Positions 33,650 to 42,846 are shown, counted from the first letter of the stretch. The stretch: 60,083 nt of DNA from Actinomycetes bacterium (GCA_023428065.1 JAEYZI010000046.1:1-60083); one strand, 5' to 3'. Numbers and translations: made by a program. Notes: generated by a model not told the origin, from the letters alone.

Positions 33650-35173
33650 CTACGGCGTGTCGGATTCCACCCAGCCGAGCGTGCGCTCGACCGCCTGGTG
33701 CCAGCGCGCGATGCCGCGCGCGCGGGTGGCCTCGTCGATCCGCGGCTCCCACCGGCGGTCCTCGGCCCACAGGGCGCGCAGCTCGTCGGTGCTCGTCCAG
33801 AGGCCGACCGCGAGTCCCGCGGCGTAGGCGGCGCCGAGCGCCGTCGTCTCGGTGACCTGCGGGCGCACGACGGGCACGCCGAGCACGTCGGCCTGGAACT
33901 GCAGCAGCAGCTCGTTGGCCACCATGCCCCCGTCGACGCGCAGTTCGGCGATCGGCGTTCCGAGTTCGGAGTTCGCGGCCTCGACGACGTCGAGGGTCTG
34001 GTACGCGACCGCTTCGAGGGCCGCGCGCGCGAGGTGGCCCTTGTTCGCGAAGCGCGTGAGCCCCACGACGGCCCCGCGCGCATCCGGCCGCCAGTAGGGC
34101 GCGAAGAGCCCCGAGAAGGCGGGCACGATGTACACGTCGCCGTTGTCGTCGACGGTCTTCGCGAGCGTCTCGACCTCGGGTGCGGTCTGGATGATGCCGA
34201 GGTTGTCGCGCAGCCACTGCACGAGCGAGCCCGCGACGGCGACGGATCCCTCGAGCGCGAACCGCGGCGCGTCGTCTCCCAGGCGGTAGGCGAGCGTCGT
34301 GATGAGTCCGTTGGCGCTCTGCACGAGTTCGGTGCCGGTGTTGACGATGAGGAAGTTGCCCGTGCCGTAGGTGTTCTTCGACTCGCCGGCGTCGAAGGCG
34401 GCCTGCCCGAAGGTCGCGGCCTGCTGGTCGCCGAGGATGCCGGCGATGGGGGTCTCCCGCAGCAGGCTCCGGGACTCGGCGTGGCCGTACACCTCCGACG
34501 ACGAGCGGATGACGGGCAGCATCGCGCGCGGCACGCGGAACGTCGCGCACAGCTCGTCGTCCCAGTCGAGCGTCGCGAGGTCCATGAGCAGGGTGCGGCT
34601 CGCGTTCGTGACGTCGGTCGCGTGCACGGTGCCGCCCGTGAGGTTCCACAGCAGCCACGTGTCGATCGTGCCGAAGGCGAGCTCGCCCGCCTCGGCGCGC
34701 GCGCGTGCGCCGTCGACGTTGTCGAGGATCCACGCGATCTTGGTCGCCGAGAAGTAGGTCGCGAGCGGCAGGCCCGTCTTCTCGGCGAAGCGCCGGACGC
34801 CGCCATCGGCCGCGAGCGCGTCGACGGCGTCCTGCGTGCGGGTGTCCTGCCACACGATGGCGGGGTGGATGGGCTTCCCGGTCGCGCGGTCCCACACCAC
34901 CGCGGTCTCGCGCTGGTTGGTGATGCCGATCGCGGCGACGTCGTGCCGCGTGATGCCGGCATCCGCGAGCGCCTCGCCGATGACGTGTCGCGTGTTGCGC
35001 CAGATCTCCATCGCGTCGTGCTCGACCCAGCCGGGCTTCGGGAAGTGCTGCCGGTGCTCCCGCTGCCCGCTGCTCACGATGCGGCCGCGGTCGTCGAACA
35101 CGATCGCCCGTGTGGACGTCGTGCCCTGGTCGATCGCGACGATGTGGCGGGCGGCATTCTCGGGTGCGGGCAT
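33650..35173 (-). CDS. glpK: Glycerol kinase
   Basis: A 507-residue FGGY-family kinase that phosphorylates glycerol to glycerol 3-phosphate. The ATP/phosphate loop is VAIDQGTTSTRAIVFDD; glycerol contacts are in ITNQRETAVVWDR and the FGTIDTWLLWNLTGG segment; the second FGGY block is GLTRFANKGHLARAALEAVA followed by DGGMVANELLLQFQAD. Complete. It lies between the SorC regulator (77 bases upstream) and fba. The only nearby transport gene for glycerol would be outside the window. Confidence 0.95.
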   Translation of the reverse strand: MPAPENAARHIVAIDQGTTSTRAIVFDDRGRIVSSGQREHRQHFPKPGWVEHDAMEIWRNTRHVIGEALADAGITRHDVAAIGITNQRETAVVWDRATGKPIHPAIVWQDTRTQDAVDALAADGGVRRFAEKTGLPLATYFSATKIAWILDNVDGARARAEAGELAFGTIDTWLLWNLTGGTVHATDVTNASRTLLMDLATLDWDDELCATFRVPRAMLPVIRSSSEVYGHAESRSLLRETPIAGILGDQQAATFGQAAFDAGESKNTYGTGNFLIVNTGTELVQSANGLITTLAYRLGDDAPRFALEGSVAVAGSLVQWLRDNLGIIQTAPEVETLAKTVDDNGDVYIVPAFSGLFAPYWRPDARGAVVGLTRFANKGHLARAALEAVAYQTLDVVEAANSELGTPIAELRVDGGMVANELLLQFQADVLGVPVVRPQVTETTALGAAYAAGLAVGLWTSTDELRALWAEDRRWEPRIDEATRARGIARWHQAVERTLGWVESDTP

Positions 35174-35250
35174 CGGTGCTCCTTCGATCTGCTCCACCGT
35201 AGCGAGGCGTCCGCGGCGGTGCGGCCGGGGTGGACGGACGTGCAGCCGTT

Positions 35251-36219
35251 TCAGGCGCTCTCGACGAGGCTCCGGGCGAGCGCGTCGTCGAGCACGAGGT
35301 CGGTCACGAGGCGCGCGGCGAGCGCGCCGCGCAGACTCGCGAGCTTCTGCGGCCCCGAGACGACGCACACGCGGCGGGCGACCTTGGAGAGCTGGTCGAA
35401 GCCGGGGCCCGTGGCGCGCGCGTTGAGCGCGATGTCGCGCCAGCTTCCGTCGGCCCGGTAGAACACCGTCGCGACGTCGCCGACCGCCCGGTCGGCGCTC
35501 AGGCTGCGGTAGTCCGCCCGCTCGAGGTACCCGCCGATGTAGACGCGGCTCGGAACCGCGGCGAAGGGCGAGCCGAGTCCGAAGACCGCGACGTCCATCC
35601 GCTTCACGAGGTCGAGCACGCGACGCGTCGAGCGCTCCCGCCACAGCGCCTCCTTCGTGAGCGGGCTGTCGAAGAACGCCGGCACGGGGAACTGCTGGAT
35701 GCGTGCCGAGTACGCGCGTCCGAAGCGCTCGAGGATCTCGCTCGCGTACTCGATGCCCGTCGTCTCGAGGTTGCCGGCGCCGTTCATCTGCACGATGACG
35801 GTGCCGTGGGTCTCCTTCGCGGTGAGGTGGCGGCTCATGGCGCCGAGCGTCGAGCCCCACGCGATGCCCACGATGCTCGTCGACTCGACGAAGTCCGGGA
35901 GGAGGCGTGCCGCCGTCATCGCGACGCGCTCGAGGCGATCGACCTCGGAGGTGGGCTCGGGGATCGGCACGACGTGCGCGGCCACCCCGAACCGCTCGGT
36001 GATGCGCCTTTCGAGGAGTGCGCCCCCCTCGAGCGGGGAGCGCACGTGGATCTCCACGATGCCCGTCGCGCGCGCGTGGCTCAGGAGCCGTGACACCGAG
36101 GAGCGGGAGGTGCGCAACTGCTGCGCGATGGCGTCCATCGTCTGGTCCTGCAGGTAGTAGAGCTGCGCGGCCGTGAGCGCGGCCGTGAGCTTCGGGTCGG
36201 ACGAGGCGGTGCGTTCCAT
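35251..36219 (-). CDS. SorC/DeoR-type sugar-binding transcriptional regulator
   Basis: A 322-residue regulator. The helix-turn-helix is at about residues 12-50 (AAQLYYLQDQTMDAIAQQLR, SRSSVSRLLSHARATGIVEI), and the rest is the phosphosugar-binding domain with FGVAAHVVPIP, GIAWGSTLGAMSRHL and MDVAVFGLGSPFAAVPSRV. It probably senses a glycerol or triose phosphate and controls glpK-fba and the divergent glpD. ATG 36219 was chosen because the conserved sequence starts there; longer upstream reading is poorly conserved. No strong operator palindrome is seen in the 53-base gap to glpD, but TTGCG occurs twice (CTTGCGAATCCTTGCGGG). Confidence 0.88.
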   Translation of the reverse strand: MERTASSDPKLTAALTAAQLYYLQDQTMDAIAQQLRTSRSSVSRLLSHARATGIVEIHVRSPLEGGALLERRITERFGVAAHVVPIPEPTSEVDRLERVAMTAARLLPDFVESTSIVGIAWGSTLGAMSRHLTAKETHGTVIVQMNGAGNLETTGIEYASEILERFGRAYSARIQQFPVPAFFDSPLTKEALWRERSTRRVLDLVKRMDVAVFGLGSPFAAVPSRVYIGGYLERADYRSLSADRAVGDVATVFYRADGSWRDIALNARATGPGFDQLSKVARRVCVVSGPQKLASLRGALAARLVTDLVLDDALARSLVESA

Positions 36220-36272
36220 GCGGCGTGCACATCCGTTCACTCGGCTTGCGAATCCTTGCGGGGGCCTCTCGA

Positions 36273-37988
36273 ATGGTACGCGTGATCGACCCGCCCGCAT
36301 CCGAACGCCCCCTCGTCACGCGACTCGCCCGCCGCGGGCGCACGCACGTGCTCGTGATCGGGGGAGGGATCAACGGGGTCGCCGTCTTCCGCGACCTCGC
36401 ACTGCAGGGCCTCGACGTCGTGCTCGTGGAGCGCGACGACATCGCCTCGGCCGCCTCCGCGGCGTCGAGCCACATGGTGCACGGGGGCATCCGCTACCTC
36501 GAGAACGGCGAGTTCCGCCTCGTGCGCGAGTCGGTGCGCGAGCGCAACGCGCTGCTGCGCACGGCGCCCCACCGGGTCGTGCCGCTCGAGACGACCATCC
36601 CGATCTACTCGACCTTCTCGGGCATCCTCGCGGCCCCGCTGCGCTTCCTCACCCACCGCAGCGGACGCGCCACCGAACGCGGCGCGCTGCTCATCAAGGT
36701 GGGCCTCACGATCTACGACACCTTCTCGCGCGACGGGGGCGCCGTGCCGCGGCACCGCTTCCGCACCCGCCGGGCCGCGCACGCCGACCTGCCGCACCTC
36801 GACCCCGCGGTGCGCTACACCGCCACCTACTACGACGCGGCCATGCACGACCCCGAGCGGCTCGCCCTCGACGTGCTGGGCGACGCGGAGGCCGAGGAGC
36901 GCGCGCTCGCCGTGACCTACGTCGAGGCGGTCGGCCTCGACGAGGAGGGCGTGCGCCTGCGCGACCGGGAGACGGGCCGCGAGTTCTCGCTCGCCGCCGA
37001 CGTCGTCGTCAACACGACGGGGCCGTGGACCGACCTCACGAACGACGCGCTCGGGCGGCCGACGCGGTTCATGGGTGGCACGAAGGGATCCCACATCGTG
37101 CTGCGCCATCCCGAGCTGCTCGCGGCCACGCGAGGGCGCGAGATCTTCTTCGAGCACTCCGACGGGCGCATCGTGCTCGTGTACCCCCTCAAGGACCGCG
37201 TCATGGTCGGCACGACCGACATCGACGCCGACCCGTCCGAGCCGGTGCGCTGCACCGAGGAGGAGGTCGACTACTTCTTCGACCTCGTGCGGCACGTGTT
37301 CCCCGGCATCGCCGTCGACCGCTCCCAGATCGTCTACCGGTTCTCGGGCATCCGCCCACTGCCGCGGCACGAGGACACCCAGCCGGGCTTCGTGTCGCGC
37401 GACTACCGGGTCGAGATCGACCGCGGTGAGGGCCGCCCGAGCGTCGTGAGTCTCGTGGGCGGCAAGTGGACGACCTTCCGCGCCGTGGGGGAGAGCGTCG
37501 CGGATGCCGTGCTGCGACTGCTCGGGCGCCCGCGCGTCGCGAGCACGGCGGGGCGCGTGCTCGCGGGCTCCGCGGCCTTCCCGCGCGGCGACGCCGAGCG
37601 CGCCGCGTGGCTCGAGGAGAACCTCGCGGGCGTGGCGCCCGAGCGGCGTGAGGTGCTCTTCGCGCGGTACGGCGTGCGCGCCCGGGAGGTCGCCGAGCTG
37701 ATCGCCGCATCCGACGACCGCGTGCTCGCGGGGGGTCGGCTCTCGACGGGGGAGCTGCGCTGGATGCTCGAGCACGAGCACCTCGTGCGCCTGACGGATC
37801 TCGTGCTGCGGCGCACTGATCTCGCGTTCACGGGCGATGTCGACGCCGAGCTCCTGCGCGAGCTCGCCGAGGCGCTCGGCGACGCGGCGGGGTGGGATGC
37901 CGAGCGTCGGCGCGACGAGGTCGCCGCGTGCGCCGAGGCGCTCGCCGAGCGGCACGGAGTGGAGACGGTGCGCGCACTCGCCGACTGA
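36273..37988 (+). CDS. glpD: Aerobic glycerol-3-phosphate dehydrogenase
   Basis: A 571-residue FAD enzyme that oxidises glycerol 3-phosphate to dihydroxyacetone phosphate and passes electrons to quinone. The FAD fold is LVIGGGINGVAVFRDLALQG (near residue 26), then SSHMVHGGIRYLENGEF, GTTDIDADP and FSGIRPLPR for substrate, and the C-terminal helical cap domain typical of GlpD. ATG 36273 lacks a clear ribosome binding site; GTG 36282 is a second choice. Divergent from the SorC regulator, with glpK on the other strand, so the three form one glycerol regulon. Confidence 0.93.
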   Translation: MVRVIDPPASERPLVTRLARRGRTHVLVIGGGINGVAVFRDLALQGLDVVLVERDDIASAASAASSHMVHGGIRYLENGEFRLVRESVRERNALLRTAPHRVVPLETTIPIYSTFSGILAAPLRFLTHRSGRATERGALLIKVGLTIYDTFSRDGGAVPRHRFRTRRAAHADLPHLDPAVRYTATYYDAAMHDPERLALDVLGDAEAEERALAVTYVEAVGLDEEGVRLRDRETGREFSLAADVVVNTTGPWTDLTNDALGRPTRFMGGTKGSHIVLRHPELLAATRGREIFFEHSDGRIVLVYPLKDRVMVGTTDIDADPSEPVRCTEEEVDYFFDLVRHVFPGIAVDRSQIVYRFSGIRPLPRHEDTQPGFVSRDYRVEIDRGEGRPSVVSLVGGKWTTFRAVGESVADAVLRLLGRPRVASTAGRVLAGSAAFPRGDAERAAWLEENLAGVAPERREVLFARYGVRAREVAELIAASDDRVLAGGRLSTGELRWMLEHEHLVRLTDLVLRRTDLAFTGDVDAELLRELAEALGDAAGWDAERRRDEVAACAEALAERHGVETVRALAD

Positions 37989-38006
37989 TCGCGGGACCTC
38001 TTGCGG

Positions 38007-38024
38007 AGTGAGTGCTCACTCACT
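38007..38024. promoter_or_regulatory. TetR operator abutting the -10 element
   Basis: AGTGAGTG and CACTCACT form perfect 8-bp arms around CT. The site ends exactly where the TATGCT -10 (38025-38030) begins. A bound repressor would block RNA polymerase, so the TetR gene and the ABC exporter behind it are probably autoregulated. Confidence 0.75.
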
Positions 38025-38030
38025 TATGCT
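38025..38030 (+). promoter_or_regulatory. Leaderless -10 element for the TetR-ABC operon
   Basis: TATGCT ends 7 bases before GTG 38038 and directly follows the operator. Confidence 0.65.
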
Positions 38031-38037
38031 CGCCGAC

Positions 38038-38631
38038 GTGGTCCTGCCGGACGAGTTTCTGGTCGTACGCGAACGCGCACGACCGCTCGCCCCCGACGAG
38101 CGTCGGGAGGCGATCCTCGACGCCGTGCTCCCGCTCCTGCGAGAGAAGGGCCGCGACGTCACGAGCCGGGAGCTCGCGGAGGCCGCGGGCATCGCCGAGG
38201 GCACCGTGTTCCGGGCCTTCGGCGACAAGGAGAGCCTCCTCGCAGCCGGCCTCGACCGGCTCCTCGACCCGGCGCCGTTCCGCGGCGAGCTGCGCCGCAT
38301 CCCGCACGACCTGCCCTTCGAGGACAAGGTGACGTGCGTCATCGAAGCGCTGCGCGGCCGCTTCCGCGAGGTGTTCCGCATCATGACCCTCTTCCAGCTC
38401 GAGGGGCCGCCGCCCCGGCGGGAGACCGGCGACGACGACTGGCTCGACATCGTGCGCGAGCTCTTCGTCTCCGACACCGAGCGCCTCGGGGTGCCGCTCG
38501 ACACGCTCGCCTGGTACCTGCGGCTCGTCGCCTTCGGCGCGTCTATCGAGCCGTTCAACCACTTCCGTCCCTTCGACTCCGCCGAACTCGCAACGGTCGT
38601 CACGTACGGCGTGACCGTGCCCCATCCCTGA
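38038..38631 (+). CDS. TetR-family regulator of the ABC exporter
   Basis: A 197-residue regulator. DNA-binding part: ERREAILDAVLPLLREKGRD, then TSRELAEAAGIAEGTVFRAF and GDKESLLAAGLD (residues ~18-70). The C-terminal ~120 residues are a helical ligand pocket. GTG 38038 was chosen because the leaderless -10 and the operator fix it; ATG 38026 in the same frame overlaps the -10. It is 26 bases before the first ABC gene on the same strand, so it most likely represses the exporter and responds to an exported compound. Confidence 0.88.
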   Translation: MVLPDEFLVVRERARPLAPDERREAILDAVLPLLREKGRDVTSRELAEAAGIAEGTVFRAFGDKESLLAAGLDRLLDPAPFRGELRRIPHDLPFEDKVTCVIEALRGRFREVFRIMTLFQLEGPPPRRETGDDDWLDIVRELFVSDTERLGVPLDTLAWYLRLVAFGASIEPFNHFRPFDSAELATVVTYGVTVPHP

Positions 38632-38657
38632 CACCCCCACCACCGAAAGAAGCAGTC

Positions 38658-40391
38658 GTGCTCGGCAAACTCCTCGTGCGCTACCTGCGGCCGTACTGGC
38701 CGCTCCTCATCGGCGTCGTGATCTTCCAGCTCGCGCAGTCGATCGCCTCGCTCTACCTCCCCGCGCTCAACGCCGACATCATCGACGACGGCGTCGCGAC
38801 GGGCGACACGGGCGTGATCCTCCGCATCGGGGGGCTCATGCTCGTCATCACCCTCGGCCAGATCGCCGCCGCGATCCTCGCCGTCTACTTCGGCGCGAAG
38901 GCCGCGATGGCCCTCGGACGCGACCTGCGCGCATCCGTGTTCCGCCGGGTCGGCGAGTTCTCCGAGCGCGAGGTGGCCCGCTTCGGCGCCCCCTCGCTCA
39001 TCACGCGCACGACGAACGACGTGCAGCAGGTGCAGATGCTCGTGCTCATGAGCTGCACGATCCTCGTGTCGACGCCCATCCTCGCGATCGGCGGCGTGAT
39101 CTTCGCGCTGCGGGAAGACCTCACGCTCTCGTGGATCATGGTCGTCGCGGTCCCCGTGCTCCTCATCGCGGTCGGCCTCATCATCACGCGGATGGTGCCC
39201 TACTTCCGCAAGATGCAGACGCGCATCGACAACGTCAACCGCGTGCTGCGCGAGCAGCTCACCGGCATCCGCGTCATCCGCGCCTTCGTGCGGGAGGAGC
39301 GCGAGCGCGAGCGCTTCGGGGTCGCGAACGAGGAGCTCACCGACACCGCCGTACGCGCCGGGCGCCTCTTCGCGCTCATGTTCCCCGTCGTCATGCTCGT
39401 GCTCAACGTGTCGAGCGTCGCGGTGCTGTGGTTCGGGGCGTTCCGGATCGAAGACGGCGGCATGCAGGTCGGGGCGCTCATCGCGTTCCTCAGCTACCTC
39501 ATCCAGATCCTCATGGCGGTCATGATGGCGACCTTCCTCGCGGTGCTGCTGCCGCGCGCCACCGTCTCGGCCGACCGCATCGGCGAGGTGCTCGAGACGG
39601 AGCCCTCCGTCGTCGCGCCCCTCGCGCCCGTCACCGAGCTGCCGCCCGGCGGCGAGGTCGAGCTGCGCGCGGCGACCTTCGCCTACCCGGGGGCCGAGGC
39701 GCCCGTGCTGCGCGACGTGTCGTTCACCGCGCGGCCCGGACGGATGACGGCCATCATCGGCTCGACCGGGTCCGGCAAGACGACCCTCGTGAACCTCCTC
39801 CCGCGCCTGTTCGACGTCACGGGCGGCGCCGTGCTCGTCGACGGCGTCGACGTGCGCGACCTCGACCCCGAACTGCTGTGGAGCCGCATCGGGCTCGTGC
39901 CGCAGCGGCCGTACCTCTTCTCGGGCACCGTCGCCTCCAACCTGCGCTACGGCAACCCGGACGCGAGCGACGAGGAGCTGTGGGCGGCGCTCGAGATCGC
40001 GCAGGCACGCGACTTCGTCGAGGCGATGCCCGAGAAGCTCGAGGCGCCCATCGCACAGGGGGGCACCAACGTCTCGGGTGGACAGCGCCAGCGCCTCGCG
40101 ATCGCGCGCGCTCTCGTCAAGCGGCCGGAGATCTACGTGTTCGACGACTCGTTCTCGGCACTCGACACCGCGACGGATGCGCGGTTGCGACATGCGCTCG
40201 CGAGAGAGGTCGGCGGGGCGACGATGATCGTCGTCGCCCAGCGCGTCTCGACCATCCTCCACGCCGACCAGATCGTCGTGCTCGACGAGGGCGTCGTCGT
40301 CGGGCGGGGGACCCACGAGGAGCTCCTCGCGAGCTCCGAGGAGTACCGCGAGATCGTCGAGAGCCAGCTGAGCGCGGAGGAGGCGGCGTGA
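38658..40391 (+). CDS. ABC exporter half-transporter with degenerate ATP site
   Basis: A 577-residue fused membrane/ATPase protein. Six membrane helices are in residues ~1-310; the ATPase has Walker A GSTGSGKTTLVNLL, Q-loop VPQRPYLFSG, signature VSGGQRQRLAIA and Walker B IYVFDDSFSALD. The second Asp in VFDD stands where the catalytic Glu should be. That is the non-catalytic subunit pattern of heterodimeric exporters such as TM287/288 and BmrCD. It overlaps the next gene by 4 bases (GTGA). It probably exports a drug, lipid or peptide. Confidence 0.9.
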   Translation: MLGKLLVRYLRPYWPLLIGVVIFQLAQSIASLYLPALNADIIDDGVATGDTGVILRIGGLMLVITLGQIAAAILAVYFGAKAAMALGRDLRASVFRRVGEFSEREVARFGAPSLITRTTNDVQQVQMLVLMSCTILVSTPILAIGGVIFALREDLTLSWIMVVAVPVLLIAVGLIITRMVPYFRKMQTRIDNVNRVLREQLTGIRVIRAFVREERERERFGVANEELTDTAVRAGRLFALMFPVVMLVLNVSSVAVLWFGAFRIEDGGMQVGALIAFLSYLIQILMAVMMATFLAVLLPRATVSADRIGEVLETEPSVVAPLAPVTELPPGGEVELRAATFAYPGAEAPVLRDVSFTARPGRMTAIIGSTGSGKTTLVNLLPRLFDVTGGAVLVDGVDVRDLDPELLWSRIGLVPQRPYLFSGTVASNLRYGNPDASDEELWAALEIAQARDFVEAMPEKLEAPIAQGGTNVSGGQRQRLAIARALVKRPEIYVFDDSFSALDTATDARLRHALAREVGGATMIVVAQRVSTILHADQIVVLDEGVVVGRGTHEELLASSEEYREIVESQLSAEEAA

Positions 40392-42520
40392 GCGCGCGCG
40401 AGCCGCGGGGCGGCGCGAACCCGGCATCCGCATCCGCACCGGCGACCGCATCGGAGCGTCCTGCGGCGCCCCCGCGGCGCCCCGGACCCGGCGGCGGGCA
40501 CGGACCCTTCGGCGGCATGGGCATGCCCGCCGAGAAGGCCATGTCGTTCGGGCCGTCGGCGCGTCGCCTCATCGGACGGCTGCGCCCGGAGCGCGTCGGC
40601 GTCGTCTTCGTGATCCTGCTCGGCACGATCGGCGTCATCCTGAGCGTCATCGGGCCGAAGGTGCTCGGGCAGGCGACGAACCTCATCTTCGAGGGCGTCA
40701 TCTCGGCGCAGCTGCCGGAGGGCGTCACGAAGCAGCAGGTGATCGAGAACCTCGAAGCGCAGGGCGACACCAACCAGGCGGACATGCTGCGCAGCATGAA
40801 CCTGCGGCCGGGGGAGGGCATCGACTTCTCGGCCCTCGCCCTCGTGCTCGGCATCGTGCTGCTGCTGTACGTGCTGAGCTCGCTGTTCATGTGGCTGCAG
40901 GGCTACGTGCTCAACGGCATCACCCAGCGCACCGTGTTGCGGCTGCGACGCGACGTCGAGGAGAAGATCCACCGGCTGCCGCTCACCTACTTCGACCGGA
41001 TGCCGCGCGGCGAGCTCCTGAGCCGCGTCACGAACGACATCGACAACATCTCGCAGAGCCTGCAGCAGACCCTCTCGCAACTGCTCACCTCGCTCCTCAC
41101 CGTCATCGGCGTCGTCGTCATGATGTTCGTGATCTCGCCCGTGCTCGCTCTCATCGCCCTCATCGCGATCCCCGTCACGCTCGTCATCACGGTGCTCGTC
41201 GCGAAGCGCTCGCAGAAGCTCTTCGTGGCCCAGTGGACGCACACGGGCACCCTCAACGCGCAGATCGAGGAGGGCTACACGGGGCACTCGCTCGTCAAGG
41301 TGTTCGGGCGCCACCGCGAGGTGCAGGCGCGCTTCGACGAGAAGAACGAGGAACTCTTCCGTGCGAGCTTCGGGGCTCAGTTCGTGAGCGGCATCATCAT
41401 GCCCGCGACGATGTTCGTGGGGAACCTCGTCTATGTCGCGATCGCGGTCGTCGGAGGCCTGCTCGTCGCGGACGGCTCGATGCGTCTCGGAGACGTGCAG
41501 GCGTTCATCCAGTACTCGCGGCAGTTCACGCAGCCGCTCTCGCAGCTCGGATCGATGGCGAACCTCTTGCAGTCGGGCGTCGCATCCGCCGAGCGCGTCT
41601 TCGAACTGCTCGACGCGGAGGAGCAGACGCCCGACCCGGACCCCGCCGAGACCCCCGCGAACGCCACGGGTCGGCTCGCCTTCGAGCACGTCTCGTTCTC
41701 GTACGACCCGGAGAAGCCGCTCATCGGCGACCTCTCGCTCGTCGCCGCGCCGGGGCAGACGGTCGCCATCGTCGGCCCGACGGGCGCCGGCAAGACGACG
41801 CTCGTGAACCTCGTCATGCGGTTCTACGACCCGGATGCCGGACGGATCACCCTCGACGGGGTCGACACGACGCGCATGACGCGCGACGACCTCCGCAGCC
41901 GCACGGGCATGGTGCTGCAGGACACGTGGCTCTTCGGCGGCACGATCCGCGACAACATCGCCTACGGGCGACCGGATGCGAGCGAGGAGGAGATCATGGC
42001 GGCCGCGACCGCCGCCTACGTCGACCGCTTCGTGCACTCCCTTCCGGACGGGTACGACACGGTGCTCGAGGACGAGGGCGGCAACGTCTCGGCGGGCGAG
42101 AAGCAGCTCATCACGATCGCGCGGGCGTTCCTCGCGCGGCCGTCGGTGCTCATCCTCGACGAGGCGACGAGCTCGGTCGACACGCGCACCGAATTGCTCG
42201 TGCAACGCGCCATGAGCGCGCTGCGCAAGGACCGCACCTCGTTCGTGATCGCGCACCGGCTGTCGACGATCCGCGACGCGGATCTCATCCTCGTCATGGA
42301 GGACGGCGCGATCGTCGAGCAGGGCACGCACGACGAGCTGCTCGCAGCGCACGGCGCCTACGCGCGGCTCTACGAGGCGCAGTTCGCCGCGCCCCTCGAG
42401 GACGACGAGCCGGCACCCGCCGGGCCGCCCGTGCTCGTGGGAGCGGAGGCGCCGCCGACGACGGGCGAGATCGTGCGCGAGTCCCTGGCCGAGGAGTCGG
42501 GCGCCGAGAACGCGGAGTGA
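40388..42520 (+). CDS. ABC exporter half-transporter with catalytic Walker B
   Basis: A 710-residue partner of the preceding protein. An extra N-terminal ~55 residues is rich in Gly, Pro and Ala (GPGGGHGPFGGMGMP). Six helices follow, with an unusual ~65-residue insert between helices 1 and 2 (LPEGVTKQQVIENLEAQGDT). ATPase: GPTGAGKTTLVNLV, LQDTWLFGG, signature VSAGEKQLITIA and Walker B VLILDEATSSVD with the catalytic Glu. The altered signature (SAGEK instead of SGGQ) pairs with the altered Walker B of the other subunit to make one degenerate ATP site. The C-terminal ~50 residues is acidic and disordered. Confidence 0.9.
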   Translation: MSAREPRGGANPASASAPATASERPAAPPRRPGPGGGHGPFGGMGMPAEKAMSFGPSARRLIGRLRPERVGVVFVILLGTIGVILSVIGPKVLGQATNLIFEGVISAQLPEGVTKQQVIENLEAQGDTNQADMLRSMNLRPGEGIDFSALALVLGIVLLLYVLSSLFMWLQGYVLNGITQRTVLRLRRDVEEKIHRLPLTYFDRMPRGELLSRVTNDIDNISQSLQQTLSQLLTSLLTVIGVVVMMFVISPVLALIALIAIPVTLVITVLVAKRSQKLFVAQWTHTGTLNAQIEEGYTGHSLVKVFGRHREVQARFDEKNEELFRASFGAQFVSGIIMPATMFVGNLVYVAIAVVGGLLVADGSMRLGDVQAFIQYSRQFTQPLSQLGSMANLLQSGVASAERVFELLDAEEQTPDPDPAETPANATGRLAFEHVSFSYDPEKPLIGDLSLVAAPGQTVAIVGPTGAGKTTLVNLVMRFYDPDAGRITLDGVDTTRMTRDDLRSRTGMVLQDTWLFGGTIRDNIAYGRPDASEEEIMAAATAAYVDRFVHSLPDGYDTVLEDEGGNVSAGEKQLITIARAFLARPSVLILDEATSSVDTRTELLVQRAMSALRKDRTSFVIAHRLSTIRDADLILVMEDGAIVEQGTHDELLAAHGAYARLYEAQFAAPLEDDEPAPAGPPVLVGAEAPPTTGEIVRESLAEESGAENAE

Positions 42521-42547
42521 CGGCGCGCCGCGCCCGAGTGTGTCCGT

Positions 42548-42571
42548 CGGCGGGAGTAATTGCACCCGCCG
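42548..42571. repeat. REP-like hairpin, copy 1
   Basis: CGGCGGG and CCCGCCG form a 7-bp stem around AGTAATTGCA. It is the weakest of four related copies in the gap 42521-42890. Confidence 0.55.
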
Positions 42572-42581
42572 CTCGCCGTAT

Positions 42582-42619
42582 GCACACGCGGCGGGAGTAG
42601 GTGCTCCCGCCGCGTGTGC
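42582..42619. repeat. REP-like hairpin, copy 2, 16-bp perfect stem
   Basis: The arms 42582-42597 and 42604-42619 are exact reverse complements with loop TAGGTG. It lies 62 bases after the ABC exporter stop and could end transcription there. It shares the core GGCGGGAGTANNTGCTCCCGC with the neighbouring copies. Confidence 0.75.
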
Positions 42620-42739
42620 CGAGTGCCGCCCGCGTGTGCCCGCCGGCGCCCGCCCGGGCAGGATCCGCGCGGGGCGTCTCAGCTCGCGCTCGTCCGCGCT
42701 CGCCCGCTCGGGAACGGGTGCGGGCGGTGAAGCGCGCAG

Positions 42740-42765
42740 GCGGCGGGAGTAGTTGCTCCCGCCGC
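42740..42765. repeat. REP-like hairpin, copy 3, 10-bp perfect stem
   Basis: GCGGCGGGAG and CTCCCGCCGC pair around TAGTTG, then GTGTG follows as in copy 2. A partial fourth copy on the other strand is at 42790-42807 (GGCGGGAGCAGTTGCAC when read on the minus strand). Confidence 0.7.
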
Positions 42766-42846
42766 GTGTGACGATTGCCGCCCGCGCGTGCAACTGCTCC
42801 CGCCGTACGGGAGGTGGCACGGGTGGGGAAGTTGCGCGGGTGTGCT

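Noticed and set aside
42548..42810. CRISPR array
   Set aside because: The units are palindromes of unequal spacing and differ in arms and loops; there are no regular spacers or cas genes.
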